Source of the DNA: an uncultured Aquimarina sp.
Lineage (GTDB): Bacteria > Bacteroidota > Bacteroidia > Flavobacteriales > Flavobacteriaceae
DNA: 64,000 nt
Direction: 5' to 3'
Assembly (NCBI GenBank): GCA_947498765.1
Contig: CANMLG010000016.1
Coordinates: 248,001 to 312,000, forward strand
Shown here: in pieces, positions 36,867 through 44,849 of the stretch
Numbering within the stretch: the first letter of the stretch is position 1
Layout of the letters: each line of letters starts with the position of its first letter
The notes under the pieces: generated by a model
Database searches by the model: none
What the model was told of the DNA's origin: nothing
Seen by the model: the letters and a program-made list of their open reading frames with translations, nothing else
Program-made: the position numbers and the translations under genes

Positions 36867-37838
36867 ATGGAATCACCAATATATGATATAATTATAATAG
36901 GAGCTGGTCCTATTGGATTGTGCTGTGCCATAGAAGCGCAAAAAAAAGGTTTATCAGTATTGATTCTTGAAAAAGGAGTACTTGTTAATTCCATCTATAA
37001 TTTTCCTACTAATATGACTTTTTTTTCTACTTCTAAATTATTAGAAATAGGTGGGGTTCCTTTTATATCTCATAATGATAAGCCTACTAGAGCAGAAGCT
37101 TTAGAATATTACAGAAGAGTTGTGGATACATGGGATTTGAATATGATTACCTTCTGTGAGGTTCAGTCATTAAAACGAGGAAAGGATGATAATTATGAAG
37201 TTGAAACACTTAAGGGAGTTTTTAAAGCTAAGAATGTAATAGTAAGTACCGGATTTTATGACACGGCTAGGTTAATGAATGTTCCTGGAGAAACTTTACC
37301 TAAAGTAAAACATTTTTATGATGATGCTCACCCTTATGTAGGTAAGAAGGTATTAGTTGTAGGAGCAGCAAATTCTGCATGTGACATTGCTTTGGAATTG
37401 TTTCATAAAAATGCAGAAGTGACTATGGTGATCAGGAGTACAGAAATTAATCCTAGAGTAAAATATTGGATAAAGCCTAATATTTTAAATAGGATAAAAG
37501 AAGGCAGTATTAAAGCTTACTTTAAAACCAATATTAAGGAAATTAAAAATACATCAGTTGTGTTACAAACTCCCACAGGACAGGTTGTGTTAAAAAATGA
37601 TTTTGTGTTAGCTATGACTGGTTATCAACCCGATTATTCGTTGTTTAGAAAATTAGGTATACCTATTTCAACAGAAGTATATAAAGAGCCTTTGCATAAT
37701 CCAACAACCTTAGAAACAGAGTTGCCGAATGTTTATATAGCAGGAGTAATTAAATCTGGTATGAAAACAAGTACGTATTTTATTGAAAATTCAAGAGATG
37801 ATGCTTTAAAAATTATAGATGCTATTTTGCCGACATAA
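36867..37838 (+). CDS. ypdA: YpdA-like putative bacillithiol-disulfide reductase
   Basis: 323 residues, two-dinucleotide-binding flavoprotein. FAD site: IIGAGPIGLCCAIEA; NADPH site: VVGAANSACDIALEL. It has the thioredoxin-reductase fold but no CxxC redox pair, as in the YpdA family thought to reduce bacillithiol disulfide. FFSTSKLLEIGGVPF, near 50-65, is family-typical. It starts 10 bp after trkH, so the three genes look like one operon; this links K+ uptake with thiol redox only by position. Confidence 0.85.
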   Translation: MESPIYDIIIIGAGPIGLCCAIEAQKKGLSVLILEKGVLVNSIYNFPTNMTFFSTSKLLEIGGVPFISHNDKPTRAEALEYYRRVVDTWDLNMITFCEVQSLKRGKDDNYEVETLKGVFKAKNVIVSTGFYDTARLMNVPGETLPKVKHFYDDAHPYVGKKVLVVGAANSACDIALELFHKNAEVTMVIRSTEINPRVKYWIKPNILNRIKEGSIKAYFKTNIKEIKNTSVVLQTPTGQVVLKNDFVLAMTGYQPDYSLFRKLGIPISTEVYKEPLHNPTTLETELPNVYIAGVIKSGMKTSTYFIENSRDDALKIIDAILPT

Positions 37839-37866
37839 TCTATAAGAAAATTTTAAAGTCAGTAAT

Positions 37867-38016
37867 TTATGAGGCTATCTTATCTATATCTTCTGTATTT
37901 GAATTTATTAAAATATCGTTTATTTCCTTCAGTAAGATTTCATTGATAATTTCGGGGGATTTTTTTTCAGAAGAAAAACGATTCAAATAGTAAAAATGTA
38001 AGTTTGAAAAATCCAT
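37867..38016 (-). CDS. Small protein (49 aa), paralogue of the one at 38350-38502
   Basis: 49 codons, ATG to TAA, in a kilobase otherwise without genes. The protein starts MDFSNLHFYYLNRFSSEKKS and ends EDIDKIAS. It shares with the neighbouring small ORF an N-terminal L-x-FYY-x-NRF block, a following K-K-x(2,3)-E motif, a central NEI and an acidic end closing with AS. Two diverged copies with the same layout argue that both are translated. No signal peptide or membrane helix; probably a cytoplasmic alpha-helical protein. An AT-rich leader precedes the ATG. I do not recognise the family. Confidence 0.65.
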   Translation of the reverse strand: MDFSNLHFYYLNRFSSEKKSPEIINEILLKEINDILINSNTEDIDKIAS

Positions 38017-38349
38017 AATTCTTATTTTTATTGTAATGTAGTTATAAATTTACAAAAAAATACTCATAAAATCCATTAATGACAAAAAAACAGGCTAAAA
38101 TACGTATTTTTCTAAGTATTTTATAGTTACTCTTAATTAAAAGTGCTATATCGTTTTCTTAAGGTAAGACTATGATTACATAAAAATTGGAAGTGGTAAA
38201 CTGGTAGGTCTAGCTAGTTTTTTAAATTTTAATATTAATTAAAGAAGAATTATCACATGCTAAAAAATAAGCTTATACTTAGTGTTAAGGTAAGCTTTAA
38301 TATAAATTATGGTGGTTTAAATAATGGAAATTGATTGTATTGTTCTTGT

Positions 38350-38502
38350 CTATGATGCTAGCTTTTCATTTTCGTCTACGTCTTCTATGTCATCTAAATT
38401 TGCTTCTTTTCTAATTTGTTCAATTTCGTTTAAATATTCAGAATTTTCTTTTTTTCCAAAGAAACGATTTTGGTAATAAAAAATGAGATCTTTCAAGTTC
38501 AT
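38350..38502 (-). CDS. Small protein (50 aa), paralogue of the one at 37867-38016
   Basis: 50 codons, ATG to TAG. It begins MNLKDLIFYYQNRFFGKKEN and ends NEKLAS, with a strongly acidic stretch (LDDIEDVDENE). The shared pattern with the other copy is M-[DN]-x3-L-x-FYY-x-NRF at the N-terminus and an E-D-[IV]-D element before a final AS. A minus-strand -7-like box (TATTTTTG, 38535-38528) lies 26 bp before the ATG, supporting expression. Function unknown. About 330 bp separate the two genes, with only AT-rich sequence between. Confidence 0.68.
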   Translation of the reverse strand: MNLKDLIFYYQNRFFGKKENSEYLNEIEQIRKEANLDDIEDVDENEKLAS

Positions 38503-38527
38503 AAAATTATAAGTAAGAATTAGATTT

Positions 38528-38535
38528 CAAAAATA
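38528..38535 (-). promoter_or_regulatory. Putative -7 box of the 50-aa small-protein gene
   Basis: Minus-strand TATTTTTG fits TAnnTTTG. No clear -33 TTTG at the proper distance. The remaining 38536-38848 holds no gene that I can support. Confidence 0.4.
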
Positions 38536-38848
38536 ACACATATTGTTTTAATATCAATCTTTTTTGTCGTTTTAATACTTAAAAATCAGCTGAAATTATA
38601 TTTTTACTTTAATAAGTAAAAGAATTTTATTTTAAACATCTAGTAATCAGTGTTTTATGTATAATTAAAGTATGATGTTGCTAATGTGATTTCCTGATAA
38701 TGATTTCGTACAAATATGTTGAATTATTTTTTGCTAGTCTAAGGCATTAGCTACGGTTGCTTTTTTTAACGATAGAATCGCGAAAAAGAAAAGACATATA
38801 TGAGAAATTTTTGTTGATAAATCGTATAAAACCTTTATCGTAAAAAAA

Positions 38849-38879
38849 AATCTCTAAAAGAATAGTTCCTTTAGAGATT
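38849..38879 (-). terminator. Intrinsic terminator of metK
   Basis: 14-bp arms (38849-38862, 38866-38879) with one G-U pair, 3-nt loop, and nine Us on the minus strand, 39 bp after the metK stop. Confidence 0.87.
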
Positions 38880-38917
38880 AAATGAATTAAGCAGTTTGAA
38901 TGTATTTTGTCGATATT

Positions 38918-40171
38918 CTAGATATTAAAAGCTTTTTTTACTTTATCTATATAATCAAGTTTTTCCCATGTAAATAATTCAACTTCAGTAGTAACAGTAT
39001 TACCATCTGGTTGCGAAAAAGTTTTAGTTACCACTTCATTTTTACGACCCATATGTCCATAGGCAGCTGTTTCACTATAAATTGGATTACGTAATTTAAG
39101 GCGACTTTCAATAGCAGCTGGTCGCATATCAAATATTTCTGAAACTAATTTAGCAATTTCGCCATCAGTTAAATTTACTTTGGCAGTACCATATGTATCA
39201 ACAAATATACCCATAGGTTCAACTACACCAATAGCATAAGATACTTGTACTAAAATTTCATCAGCTACTCCAGCGGCAACTAAGTTTTTAGCAATATGAC
39301 GGGTAGCATAAGCCGCAGAACGATCTACTTTACTAGGATCTTTTCCAGAAAAAGCACCACCACCATGAGCTCCTTTACCACCATAAGTGTCAACAATAAT
39401 TTTACGACCAGTTAAACCAGCATCTCCATGTGGTCCGCCAATAACAAATTTTCCTGTTGGGTTAATATGGTATTTAATATCATCATTAAATAAGTCCGCT
39501 AGATTGGCAGGTAATGTAGCTTGTACTCTTGGAATAAGAATTTCTACAATATCTTTTCTTATTTTAGCTAGCATAGCATCATCTTCGTCAAAATCATCAT
39601 GTTGAGTAGAAACTACAATAGCATCAATTCTTTGAGGAACATTGTCGTCACTGTATTCAATAGTAACTTGTGCTTTGGCATCTGGTCTTAAATATGGAAT
39701 AGCATTTCCTTCTCTTCGTAAATTTCCTAACTCGATAAGTAGTTTGTGAGAAAGATCAAGAGCTAAAGGCATAAAATTTTCCGTTTCACGCGTAGCGTAA
39801 CCAAACATCATACCTTGATCACCAGCACCTTGTTCTTCTTTAGTGGCACGATCAACACCTCTATTTATATCTTCACTTTGCTCATGAATGGCAGAAAGTA
39901 CTCCACAAGAGTTTCCGTCAAACATATATTCACCTTTAGTATAACCAATTTTGTTAATGGTTTCTCTAGCTATTTTTTGAACATCTAAGTAAGTGCTCGA
40001 TTTTACTTCTCCTGCTAAAACTACTTGACCTGTAGTAACTAAAGTTTCGCAAGCTACTTTGGATTCAGGATCAAAAGCTAAAAAATTATCAATTAAGGCA
40101 TCACTAATTTGATCGGCAATCTTATCTGGGTGTCCTTCCGATACACTTTCAGAGGTAAATAAATATGACAT
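38918..40171 (-). CDS. metK: S-adenosylmethionine synthetase
   Basis: 417 residues. It makes SAM from methionine and ATP. Signatures: [14 protein letters not shown] with the ATP-binding His, [12 protein letters not shown] (methionine/ATP loop) and [18 protein letters not shown] (phosphate loop). Length is slightly above the E. coli enzyme. The leader between the upstream hairpin and the ATG is about 200 nt and contains a probable SAM-II aptamer (40315-40376), so the product likely represses its own synthesis. Confidence 0.97.
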   Translation of the reverse strand: MSYLFTSESVSEGHPDKIADQISDALIDNFLAFDPESKVACETLVTTGQVVLAGEVKSSTYLDVQKIARETINKIGYTKGEYMFDGNSCGVLSAIHEQSEDINRGVDRATKEEQGAGDQGMMFGYATRETENFMPLALDLSHKLLIELGNLRREGNAIPYLRPDAKAQVTIEYSDDNVPQRIDAIVVSTQHDDFDEDDAMLAKIRKDIVEILIPRVQATLPANLADLFNDDIKYHINPTGKFVIGGPHGDAGLTGRKIIVDTYGGKGAHGGGAFSGKDPSKVDRSAAYATRHIAKNLVAAGVADEILVQVSYAIGVVEPMGIFVDTYGTAKVNLTDGEIAKLVSEIFDMRPAAIESRLKLRNPIYSETAAYGHMGRKNEVVTKTFSQPDGNTVTTEVELFTWEKLDYIDKVKKAFNI

Positions 40172-40314
40172 CTAATTTTACTGTTTTATCCACATTGTGG
40201 AGTTAAATTTTTCAGGAATTCCCGAAAATAAAATTTACTAAAAAATGACTCGTAGATTTTCTTCGAGATAATCATTAAAAAAGTAGATAAGACGAAATAT
40301 ACAAAAGAAGTTTA

Positions 40315-40376
40315 CACTGGCTTTAGCATATTTTTGGTGATAAACACCAAGGGTTGCAATCAGTCAAATCTATCCC
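40315..40376 (-). ncRNA. Probable SAM-II riboswitch in the metK leader
   Basis: On the minus strand the order of elements fits the SAM-II (SAM-alpha) aptamer: P1 5' strand AAGGG, then GAUUUG-ACUG-AUUGCAA, P1 3' strand CCCUU, an extra hairpin (GGUG/CACC arms) and GCUAAA followed by CCAGU. The pseudoknot is supported by ACUG in the first loop pairing with CAGU after GCUAAA, and by GCA with UGC. A possible -7 box TAAATTTG lies just upstream (minus strand 40398-40391). Three bases (AUA) between P1 and GAUUUG and the inserted hairpin differ from the minimal aptamer. Position before metK agrees with the known role. Confidence 0.72.
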
Positions 40377-40385
40377 TTAAAATCA

Positions 40386-40423
40386 AAGTGCAAATTTAAA
40401 TGATAAACTTTAAATTCGCACTT
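40386..40423. terminator. Hairpin between the alcohol dehydrogenase gene and metK
   Basis: 15-bp arms (40386-40400, 40409-40423) with a single mismatch/G-U pair, 15 bp past the dehydrogenase stop. The minus-strand U-tract is weak (UUUGAUUUU); the plus strand has a better one but no plus-strand gene leads into it. Its left part also contains the candidate metK -7 box. Confidence 0.6.
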
Positions 40424-40437
40424 CTTTTTTACTTTTT

Positions 40438-41445
40438 TTAAGCTTTTAGTACAACTCGGTAACGTGCCTTACCTTGGCGTAAGTGATCAATAGCATTATT
40501 GATATCTTTCATATCAAAAGTTTCTACAGTTGGGTAAATATTGTGACGTACACTAAAATCCAACATGGTTTTAATAGCAGAAGGACTTCCTGTAGGGCTT
40601 CCTCCTAAAGTTTTTTCGCCTCCTATAAGGCTAAAAGCAGGTATTAGCATAGGTTCGAGTGCAGCGCCAACGACATGGAGTTTTCCTTTTGGAGCTAAAG
40701 TTTGTATATAAGCATTCCAGTCTAAGGTGACATTCACTGTGCTAATTATAAAATTTAAACTTCCAGCAATAGTTGCTAACTCTTCCGGTTTTCTCGAATT
40801 GATCACCTTGGTAGCTCCCATAGCTAAAATGTCATCCTTTTTATTTTCTGAAGATGAAAAAGCAATTACCTCACATCCCCATTTATTTAAAAACTTTAAA
40901 GCTAAATGTCCTAAGCCACCAATTCCAATAACACCAACTTTATCTGTAGGTTTGACCTCCGAAAGTAGTATGGGATTAAAAACAGTAATTCCACCGCAGA
41001 GTAAAGGACCTGCTTTTTCTAAGTTTATACCTTTTGGTAAAACTATGGTCCAAGACCAATGAGCGCGTACGTGACTAGCAAAACCACCATGTCTACCTAC
41101 AATAGTTGCTTCAATATTACTGCAAAGATGTTGACCACCTTGTATACAAGAGCTGCAATGCATGCAAGAAGAAGCACTCCAGCCGACACCTACATAGTCT
41201 CCTACTTTTACACCCTTGGCATGACTTCCTACAGCGGTGACTTGGCCTATAATTTCGTGTCCTCCAACTAACGGATATTGAGACATTCCCCAAGAATTAT
41301 CAATCATACTTATATCAGAGTGGCAAACACCACAATACAATACTTTCACATCCACCTCTTCATTTCCAATTTCTGGTAGTTCATAAGTGTAAGGAACTAA
41401 TTTTTCACTACTATTTTTAGCAGCGTATGCATTTACTGTTGACAT
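40438..41445 (-). CDS. Zinc-dependent alcohol dehydrogenase (CAD/YahK type)
   Basis: 335 residues from the ATG at 41445 (MSTVNAYAAKN). Medium-chain dehydrogenase: catalytic zinc Cys in GVCHSD, GHEIIGQV, structural zinc cysteines in CMHCSSCIQGGQHLC, and the NADP-binding loop GIGGLGHLALKF. The pattern is that of the cinnamyl-alcohol-dehydrogenase branch, usually NADPH-dependent aldehyde reductases of broad specificity. Cytoplasmic. No neighbour hints at a particular aldehyde. Confidence 0.92.
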   Translation of the reverse strand: MSTVNAYAAKNSSEKLVPYTYELPEIGNEEVDVKVLYCGVCHSDISMIDNSWGMSQYPLVGGHEIIGQVTAVGSHAKGVKVGDYVGVGWSASSCMHCSSCIQGGQHLCSNIEATIVGRHGGFASHVRAHWSWTIVLPKGINLEKAGPLLCGGITVFNPILLSEVKPTDKVGVIGIGGLGHLALKFLNKWGCEVIAFSSSENKKDDILAMGATKVINSRKPEELATIAGSLNFIISTVNVTLDWNAYIQTLAPKGKLHVVGAALEPMLIPAFSLIGGEKTLGGSPTGSPSAIKTMLDFSVRHNIYPTVETFDMKDINNAIDHLRQGKARYRVVLKA

Positions 41446-41697
41446 GAGCTTAATTTTAATGAACATCTAAGTTAAAAGTGTAGTTAGTATACATGTGTTA
41501 ATGGAATGGTAAACTTTGATTAAAAATGTTAGAAAGTAAGTGCTTATGCTTTGTATAGCTTTAGTAGGAGCTATATTGTTATCGTAAAAAAATGTCTAGA
41601 TTTTATTGTTTTAAAGCGCATAAATTAGCTTCTTGCACTAGCAAAATATTTGGCAATTAAACCAAATTATTGTGCGGATAATTTTGTAAATTATACT

Positions 41698-43005
41698 ATG
41701 GCATTAACATTGAATATACCTGATACTACCAAACCAAGAGTAGTTATAATAGGCGGAGGTTTTGGAGGAGTTTCCATTGCAAAAGAGTTGGTAACTCGTA
41801 ATGATTTTCAAATTGTTTTACTGGATAGGCAAAATTATCACACATTTCAACCTTTACTTTATCAGGTATCTACCTCTTCGTTAGAGCCCGAATCTATAGC
41901 TTATCCATTGCGTAAAATTGTAAAAAAGGGAAAGAATACTTTTTTTAGAATGGCTGAAGTTTCTAGTGTTGATACTTTAAAAAAAGAAATTATTACTAAT
42001 ATAGGATCTATTAATTATGATTATTTAGTAATTGCTACAGGCGCTAGAACTAATTTTTTTGGAAACAAAACTATTGAACGCAATGCGATGCGTATGAAAA
42101 GTGTACCGCAGGCACTTAAGTTACGTAGTTTAATGCTTGAAAATTTAGAGCAAGCAGTAATTACACCAGATCCTGAATTACGAAAAGAATTATTGAATTT
42201 TGTTATTGTTGGTGCAGGCCCCACAGGAGTTGAGTTAGCAGGTGGATTAGCAGAACTTAAAGCAAATGTGTTACCAAGAGATTATCCAGATATGGATTTT
42301 TCTGAAATGCAAATTCATGTAATTGAAAGTGCGGATAGAGTTTTGCCTCCGATGAGTCCTGCAGCAAGTAAAAATGCAGAAAAGTTTTTACGAAAATTAG
42401 GAGTGCATTTGCATTTAAAAACTTTTGTTACTAATTATGAAAATCATTTGGTAGAAACCAATACGGATTTAAAGCTTAAAGCAGCTACTTTTGTTTGGTC
42501 GGCAGGGGTCACCGGAGCTCCTATTGAAGGTATAAATGGAGAGGCATTAATAGAAAGAGCGAATCGTTACAAGGTAAATGAATATAATCAAGTTGAAGGT
42601 TTTAAAGAGGTGTTTGCTATTGGTGATATTGCTTTAATGCAAACAGAAGAGTATGAGCGCGGTCATCCAATGGTAGCACAACCAGCGATTCAACAAGGGA
42701 AACATTTAGCTAAAAATTTATTGGCATTGCATAAAGGGAAACCTTTACAAGTATTTAAGTATTTTGATAAAGGATCTATGGCAACTATTGGGCGTAATAA
42801 AGCGGTAGTAGATATTAAAAAACTACGTTTTGGTGGTTTTTTTGCTTGGTTTATCTGGATGTTTATTCACTTAATATTTTTGGTCGGATTTAGAAACAAA
42901 GTAGTAACGTTATTTAATTGGGTGTATAATTATATCAATTTTGATAAAGCATCGCGATTAATTATTACTCCCTTTAAGGCAAAGGAAGATACTAATGTGG
43001 TGTAA
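41698..43005 (+). CDS. ndh: Type II NADH dehydrogenase (NDH-2)
   Basis: 435 residues from the ATG at 41698, just before the conserved start of the fold; an in-frame TTG at 41650 would add sixteen unconserved residues. FAD-binding VVIIGGGFGGVSIAKEL, NADH-binding VIVGAGPTGVELAGGLAEL, VFAIGDIA, and a hydrophobic, amphipathic C-terminal part (WFIWMFIHLIFLVGF) that holds it to the inner face of the membrane. It passes electrons from NADH to menaquinone without pumping protons. Transcribed alone. Confidence 0.93.
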   Translation: MALTLNIPDTTKPRVVIIGGGFGGVSIAKELVTRNDFQIVLLDRQNYHTFQPLLYQVSTSSLEPESIAYPLRKIVKKGKNTFFRMAEVSSVDTLKKEIITNIGSINYDYLVIATGARTNFFGNKTIERNAMRMKSVPQALKLRSLMLENLEQAVITPDPELRKELLNFVIVGAGPTGVELAGGLAELKANVLPRDYPDMDFSEMQIHVIESADRVLPPMSPAASKNAEKFLRKLGVHLHLKTFVTNYENHLVETNTDLKLKAATFVWSAGVTGAPIEGINGEALIERANRYKVNEYNQVEGFKEVFAIGDIALMQTEEYERGHPMVAQPAIQQGKHLAKNLLALHKGKPLQVFKYFDKGSMATIGRNKAVVDIKKLRFGGFFAWFIWMFIHLIFLVGFRNKVVTLFNWVYNYINFDKASRLIITPFKAKEDTNVV

Positions 43006-43064
43006 TTGTTTGAATAATCATAAATTTCTATTTATTGGTATCACCAAAGGCTATACTAATCCGA

Positions 43065-43109
43065 GAGACATATGAACGAAATTAAAATTCAGTTTCGTTT
43101 GTATGTCTC
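43065..43109. other. Imperfect hairpin between ndh and a convergent gene
   Basis: 17-bp arms (43065-43081, 43093-43109) with two non-Watson-Crick positions. It lies between the 3' ends of converging genes, but without a clear U-run; a bidirectional terminator is possible. Confidence 0.4.
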
Positions 43110-43133
43110 GAGGGCTTTACTTGAGGTAGTTTA

Positions 43134-43742
43134 TCAATCACAAACCAGTTTTTTTAATTCTTTATCATAATGTGTGTTGTGCTTTTCATTTAAGCTAATG
43201 TATTTATGATGGCTAAATCTTTCAATGTTATAGGTTTTTGAACAAGCCCATGAGGTAACGGATTCATTTAAAGCAAATCGACCTAAACAGCTCGAGTTAT
43301 CTAAAGGTTGTTTCCAGTTATTACCGTGAATGACTTCAATATTGTAGAAGCCTTCTTTCAAATTTTTAAGGGTAAAGGACTCATTATATTTTACAAAGCA
43401 CTTTCTTCCCATTTCATGAGCGTTTTTTCCATTTATAATTAAAAATTTTACCCAAATATCAGTTTTCGTTTGATCATTGTTAATTATGGTAAAGCTATTT
43501 TTATTCTTAATATAATAGGTGTCATACCCTTTACAATAATTATCATCTCCAGTGTTGTAATCAATATACATCCAAGTATTGGCATATTTTCTATTAATTT
43601 TTGAAATAAAGGAACTATCAACTTTGGTTTTAGTATAAAAATCAGATGCAGTTATAGGATGACTTTCTTGAGTATATAAATTTTGTGCCGTACTAATTAA
43701 TCTTGTAAATACTATGAGAATTAAGGTTAAGAAAAATTTCAT
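43134..43742 (-). CDS. Secreted protein of unknown function
   Basis: 202 residues with a signal peptide (ending RLISTAQ). The mature part is a small, basic, Tyr- and Lys-rich domain with five cysteines (YCKGYDTYY, RKCFVKY, SSCLGRF, WACSKTY and the penultimate residue). A beta-sandwich is suggested by SFTLKNLKEGFYNIEVIHG. I do not recognise the family. It starts 6 bp after the stop of the redoxin gene, so the two form an operon and may act on the same target. Confidence 0.72.
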   Translation of the reverse strand: MKFFLTLILIVFTRLISTAQNLYTQESHPITASDFYTKTKVDSSFISKINRKYANTWMYIDYNTGDDNYCKGYDTYYIKNKNSFTIINNDQTKTDIWVKFLIINGKNAHEMGRKCFVKYNESFTLKNLKEGFYNIEVIHGNNWKQPLDNSSCLGRFALNESVTSWACSKTYNIERFSHHKYISLNEKHNTHYDKELKKLVCD

Positions 43743-43748
43743 TTAGAG

Positions 43749-44435
43749 TTATATTTTGTTGGTTTCTGTATCGATAAGTTCAATTAATGAATGCTCTATA
43801 TTTTTTAAATCTTTAGATTGAAATAAGTAATTTCCTTTTCTATCAATTAAAATAAACTTAGGAAAAGCAACAGGGTAACTTTTAAAATGTTGAGCACCAT
43901 TACTAATTATTTCAAAATTGTGAGGGTATTCATTTAAGTATTTATTTAATGAATTGAGAGCTCCAAAGTCAACAGATAGTAGTACTATATCGGAATTTTC
44001 TTGATGTTTTTCGTACAAAGAGTCGATTACTGATATACTTTTTATGGATTGTTTAAATTGGTTGTTCCAAAAATGTAATAAAACTACTTTTCCTTTCAAT
44101 TTTTCTAAAGCATAGGTGTTTCCCTTTAATGATTTAGTTATAAAATTAGGCGCAATAGTATCTTTGGTTTTATCTGTTTTTACGAAAACTTTTTTTTCAA
44201 GTAAAATGTCTGCTTCAGTTTTTTCTAACAGCTGAATGTATTTGAGTACTTTATCATTAGTGATATGAGTTTTAAATGTATACTTATTGGTATCCATTAA
44301 TCGATCAAATTCATGCAGATCAATGGTGTTTCCATTAACATCCTTTAAAGGAGTGTAATGGTCAAGTACAATGCCTTGTGCATTAATGTTAAAAAGATTT
44401 GTAATGAGTAGTATTAGGATAAATGTTTTTATCAT
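43749..44435 (-). CDS. Thioredoxin-fold secreted protein lacking the CxxC active site
   Basis: 228 residues. A signal peptide (ending FNINAQ) is followed by a helical region and, from about 95, an AhpC/TlpA-like domain (APNFITKSLKGNTYALEKLKG, VVLLHFWNN, VLLSVDFG, AFPKFILIDRKGNYLF). The cis-proline (P192) is present, but the active-site block reads FWNNQF: residues 124-127 are N-N-Q-F where C-x-x-C would be. The domain has no other cysteine, so it cannot do classic dithiol chemistry. It may be a binding or chaperone-type redoxin. Operon with the secreted protein at 43134-43742. Confidence 0.82.
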   Translation of the reverse strand: MIKTFILILLITNLFNINAQGIVLDHYTPLKDVNGNTIDLHEFDRLMDTNKYTFKTHITNDKVLKYIQLLEKTEADILLEKKVFVKTDKTKDTIAPNFITKSLKGNTYALEKLKGKVVLLHFWNNQFKQSIKSISVIDSLYEKHQENSDIVLLSVDFGALNSLNKYLNEYPHNFEIISNGAQHFKSYPVAFPKFILIDRKGNYLFQSKDLKNIEHSLIELIDTETNKI

Positions 44436-44649
44436 AAATGAGTTTTGTATTTAGAGTGTTTTGAGGTTGGTTAATTTCTGTTTTGTAAAATGTTAATTAT
44501 TAGTTGAATGTAACTAAGTTTTTGGTTTTAATAAATAGCCTAGTTGATAATTTTTTCTTAAAAAAACAAAAGAAATTAAGGTTAAGTTTGTTATCGTCTA
44601 TTTAAACAAACTTGAAATAAAAAAAATTTCTACAACTCAAATTAATACG

Positions 44650-44657
44650 TATATTTG
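44650..44657 (+). promoter_or_regulatory. Promoter -7 box of the metX operon
   Basis: TATATTTG fits TAnnTTTG and lies 27 bp before the SAM-I aptamer. No TTTG is at the ideal -33 distance. The upstream part of the 414-bp gap (44436-44640) shows no gene. Confidence 0.55.
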
Positions 44658-44683
44658 CAGCTAAGTTTCATTTACATGATGCA

Positions 44684-44788
44684 TGTTATCAAGAAAGGTT
44701 GAGGGATTAGACCCTGTGAAGCCTTAGCAACCCTTTAAGTAATTAAAGAAGGTGCTAAATTCTACCTAATTTATTTGGATAGATAACA
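44684..44788 (+). ncRNA. SAM-I (S-box) riboswitch
   Basis: Classic S-box order: P1 5' strand TGTTATC (44684-44690), AAGAAAGGTTGAGGGATTAG, ACCCTGTGAAGCCTTAGCAA, CC, a variable P3/P4 with AAGGTGCTAAATTCTACC, then P1 3' strand GATAACA (44782-44788). The kink-turn and SAM-binding core segments are recognisable. It precedes the metX-osmC-metZ operon, the expected target. The leader continues to a start-proximal hairpin. Confidence 0.95.
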
Positions 44789-44810
44789 ACGGATTATTTT
44801 TATAATCTCA

Positions 44811-44848
44811 CCTTGCTTGAACATCATCTTACAGTAAAAATAGCAAGG
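44811..44848 (+). promoter_or_regulatory. Possible expression platform: hairpin covering the AAGGA before the metX start
   Basis: CCTTGCT (44811-44817) is an exact complement of AGCAAGG (44842-44848), which overlaps AAGGA next to the TTG start at 44850. This 7-bp stem could block translation when SAM is bound. No strong terminator lies between aptamer and gene, which favours translational control. Confidence 0.45.
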
Positions 44849-44849
44849 A

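Noticed and set aside
40365-40372. Minus-strand TAGATTTG as a -7 promoter box for metK
   Set aside because: It lies inside the conserved GAUUUG part of the SAM-II-like aptamer, so the match is more likely due to the RNA; the upstream TAAATTTG at 40398-40391 fits better.
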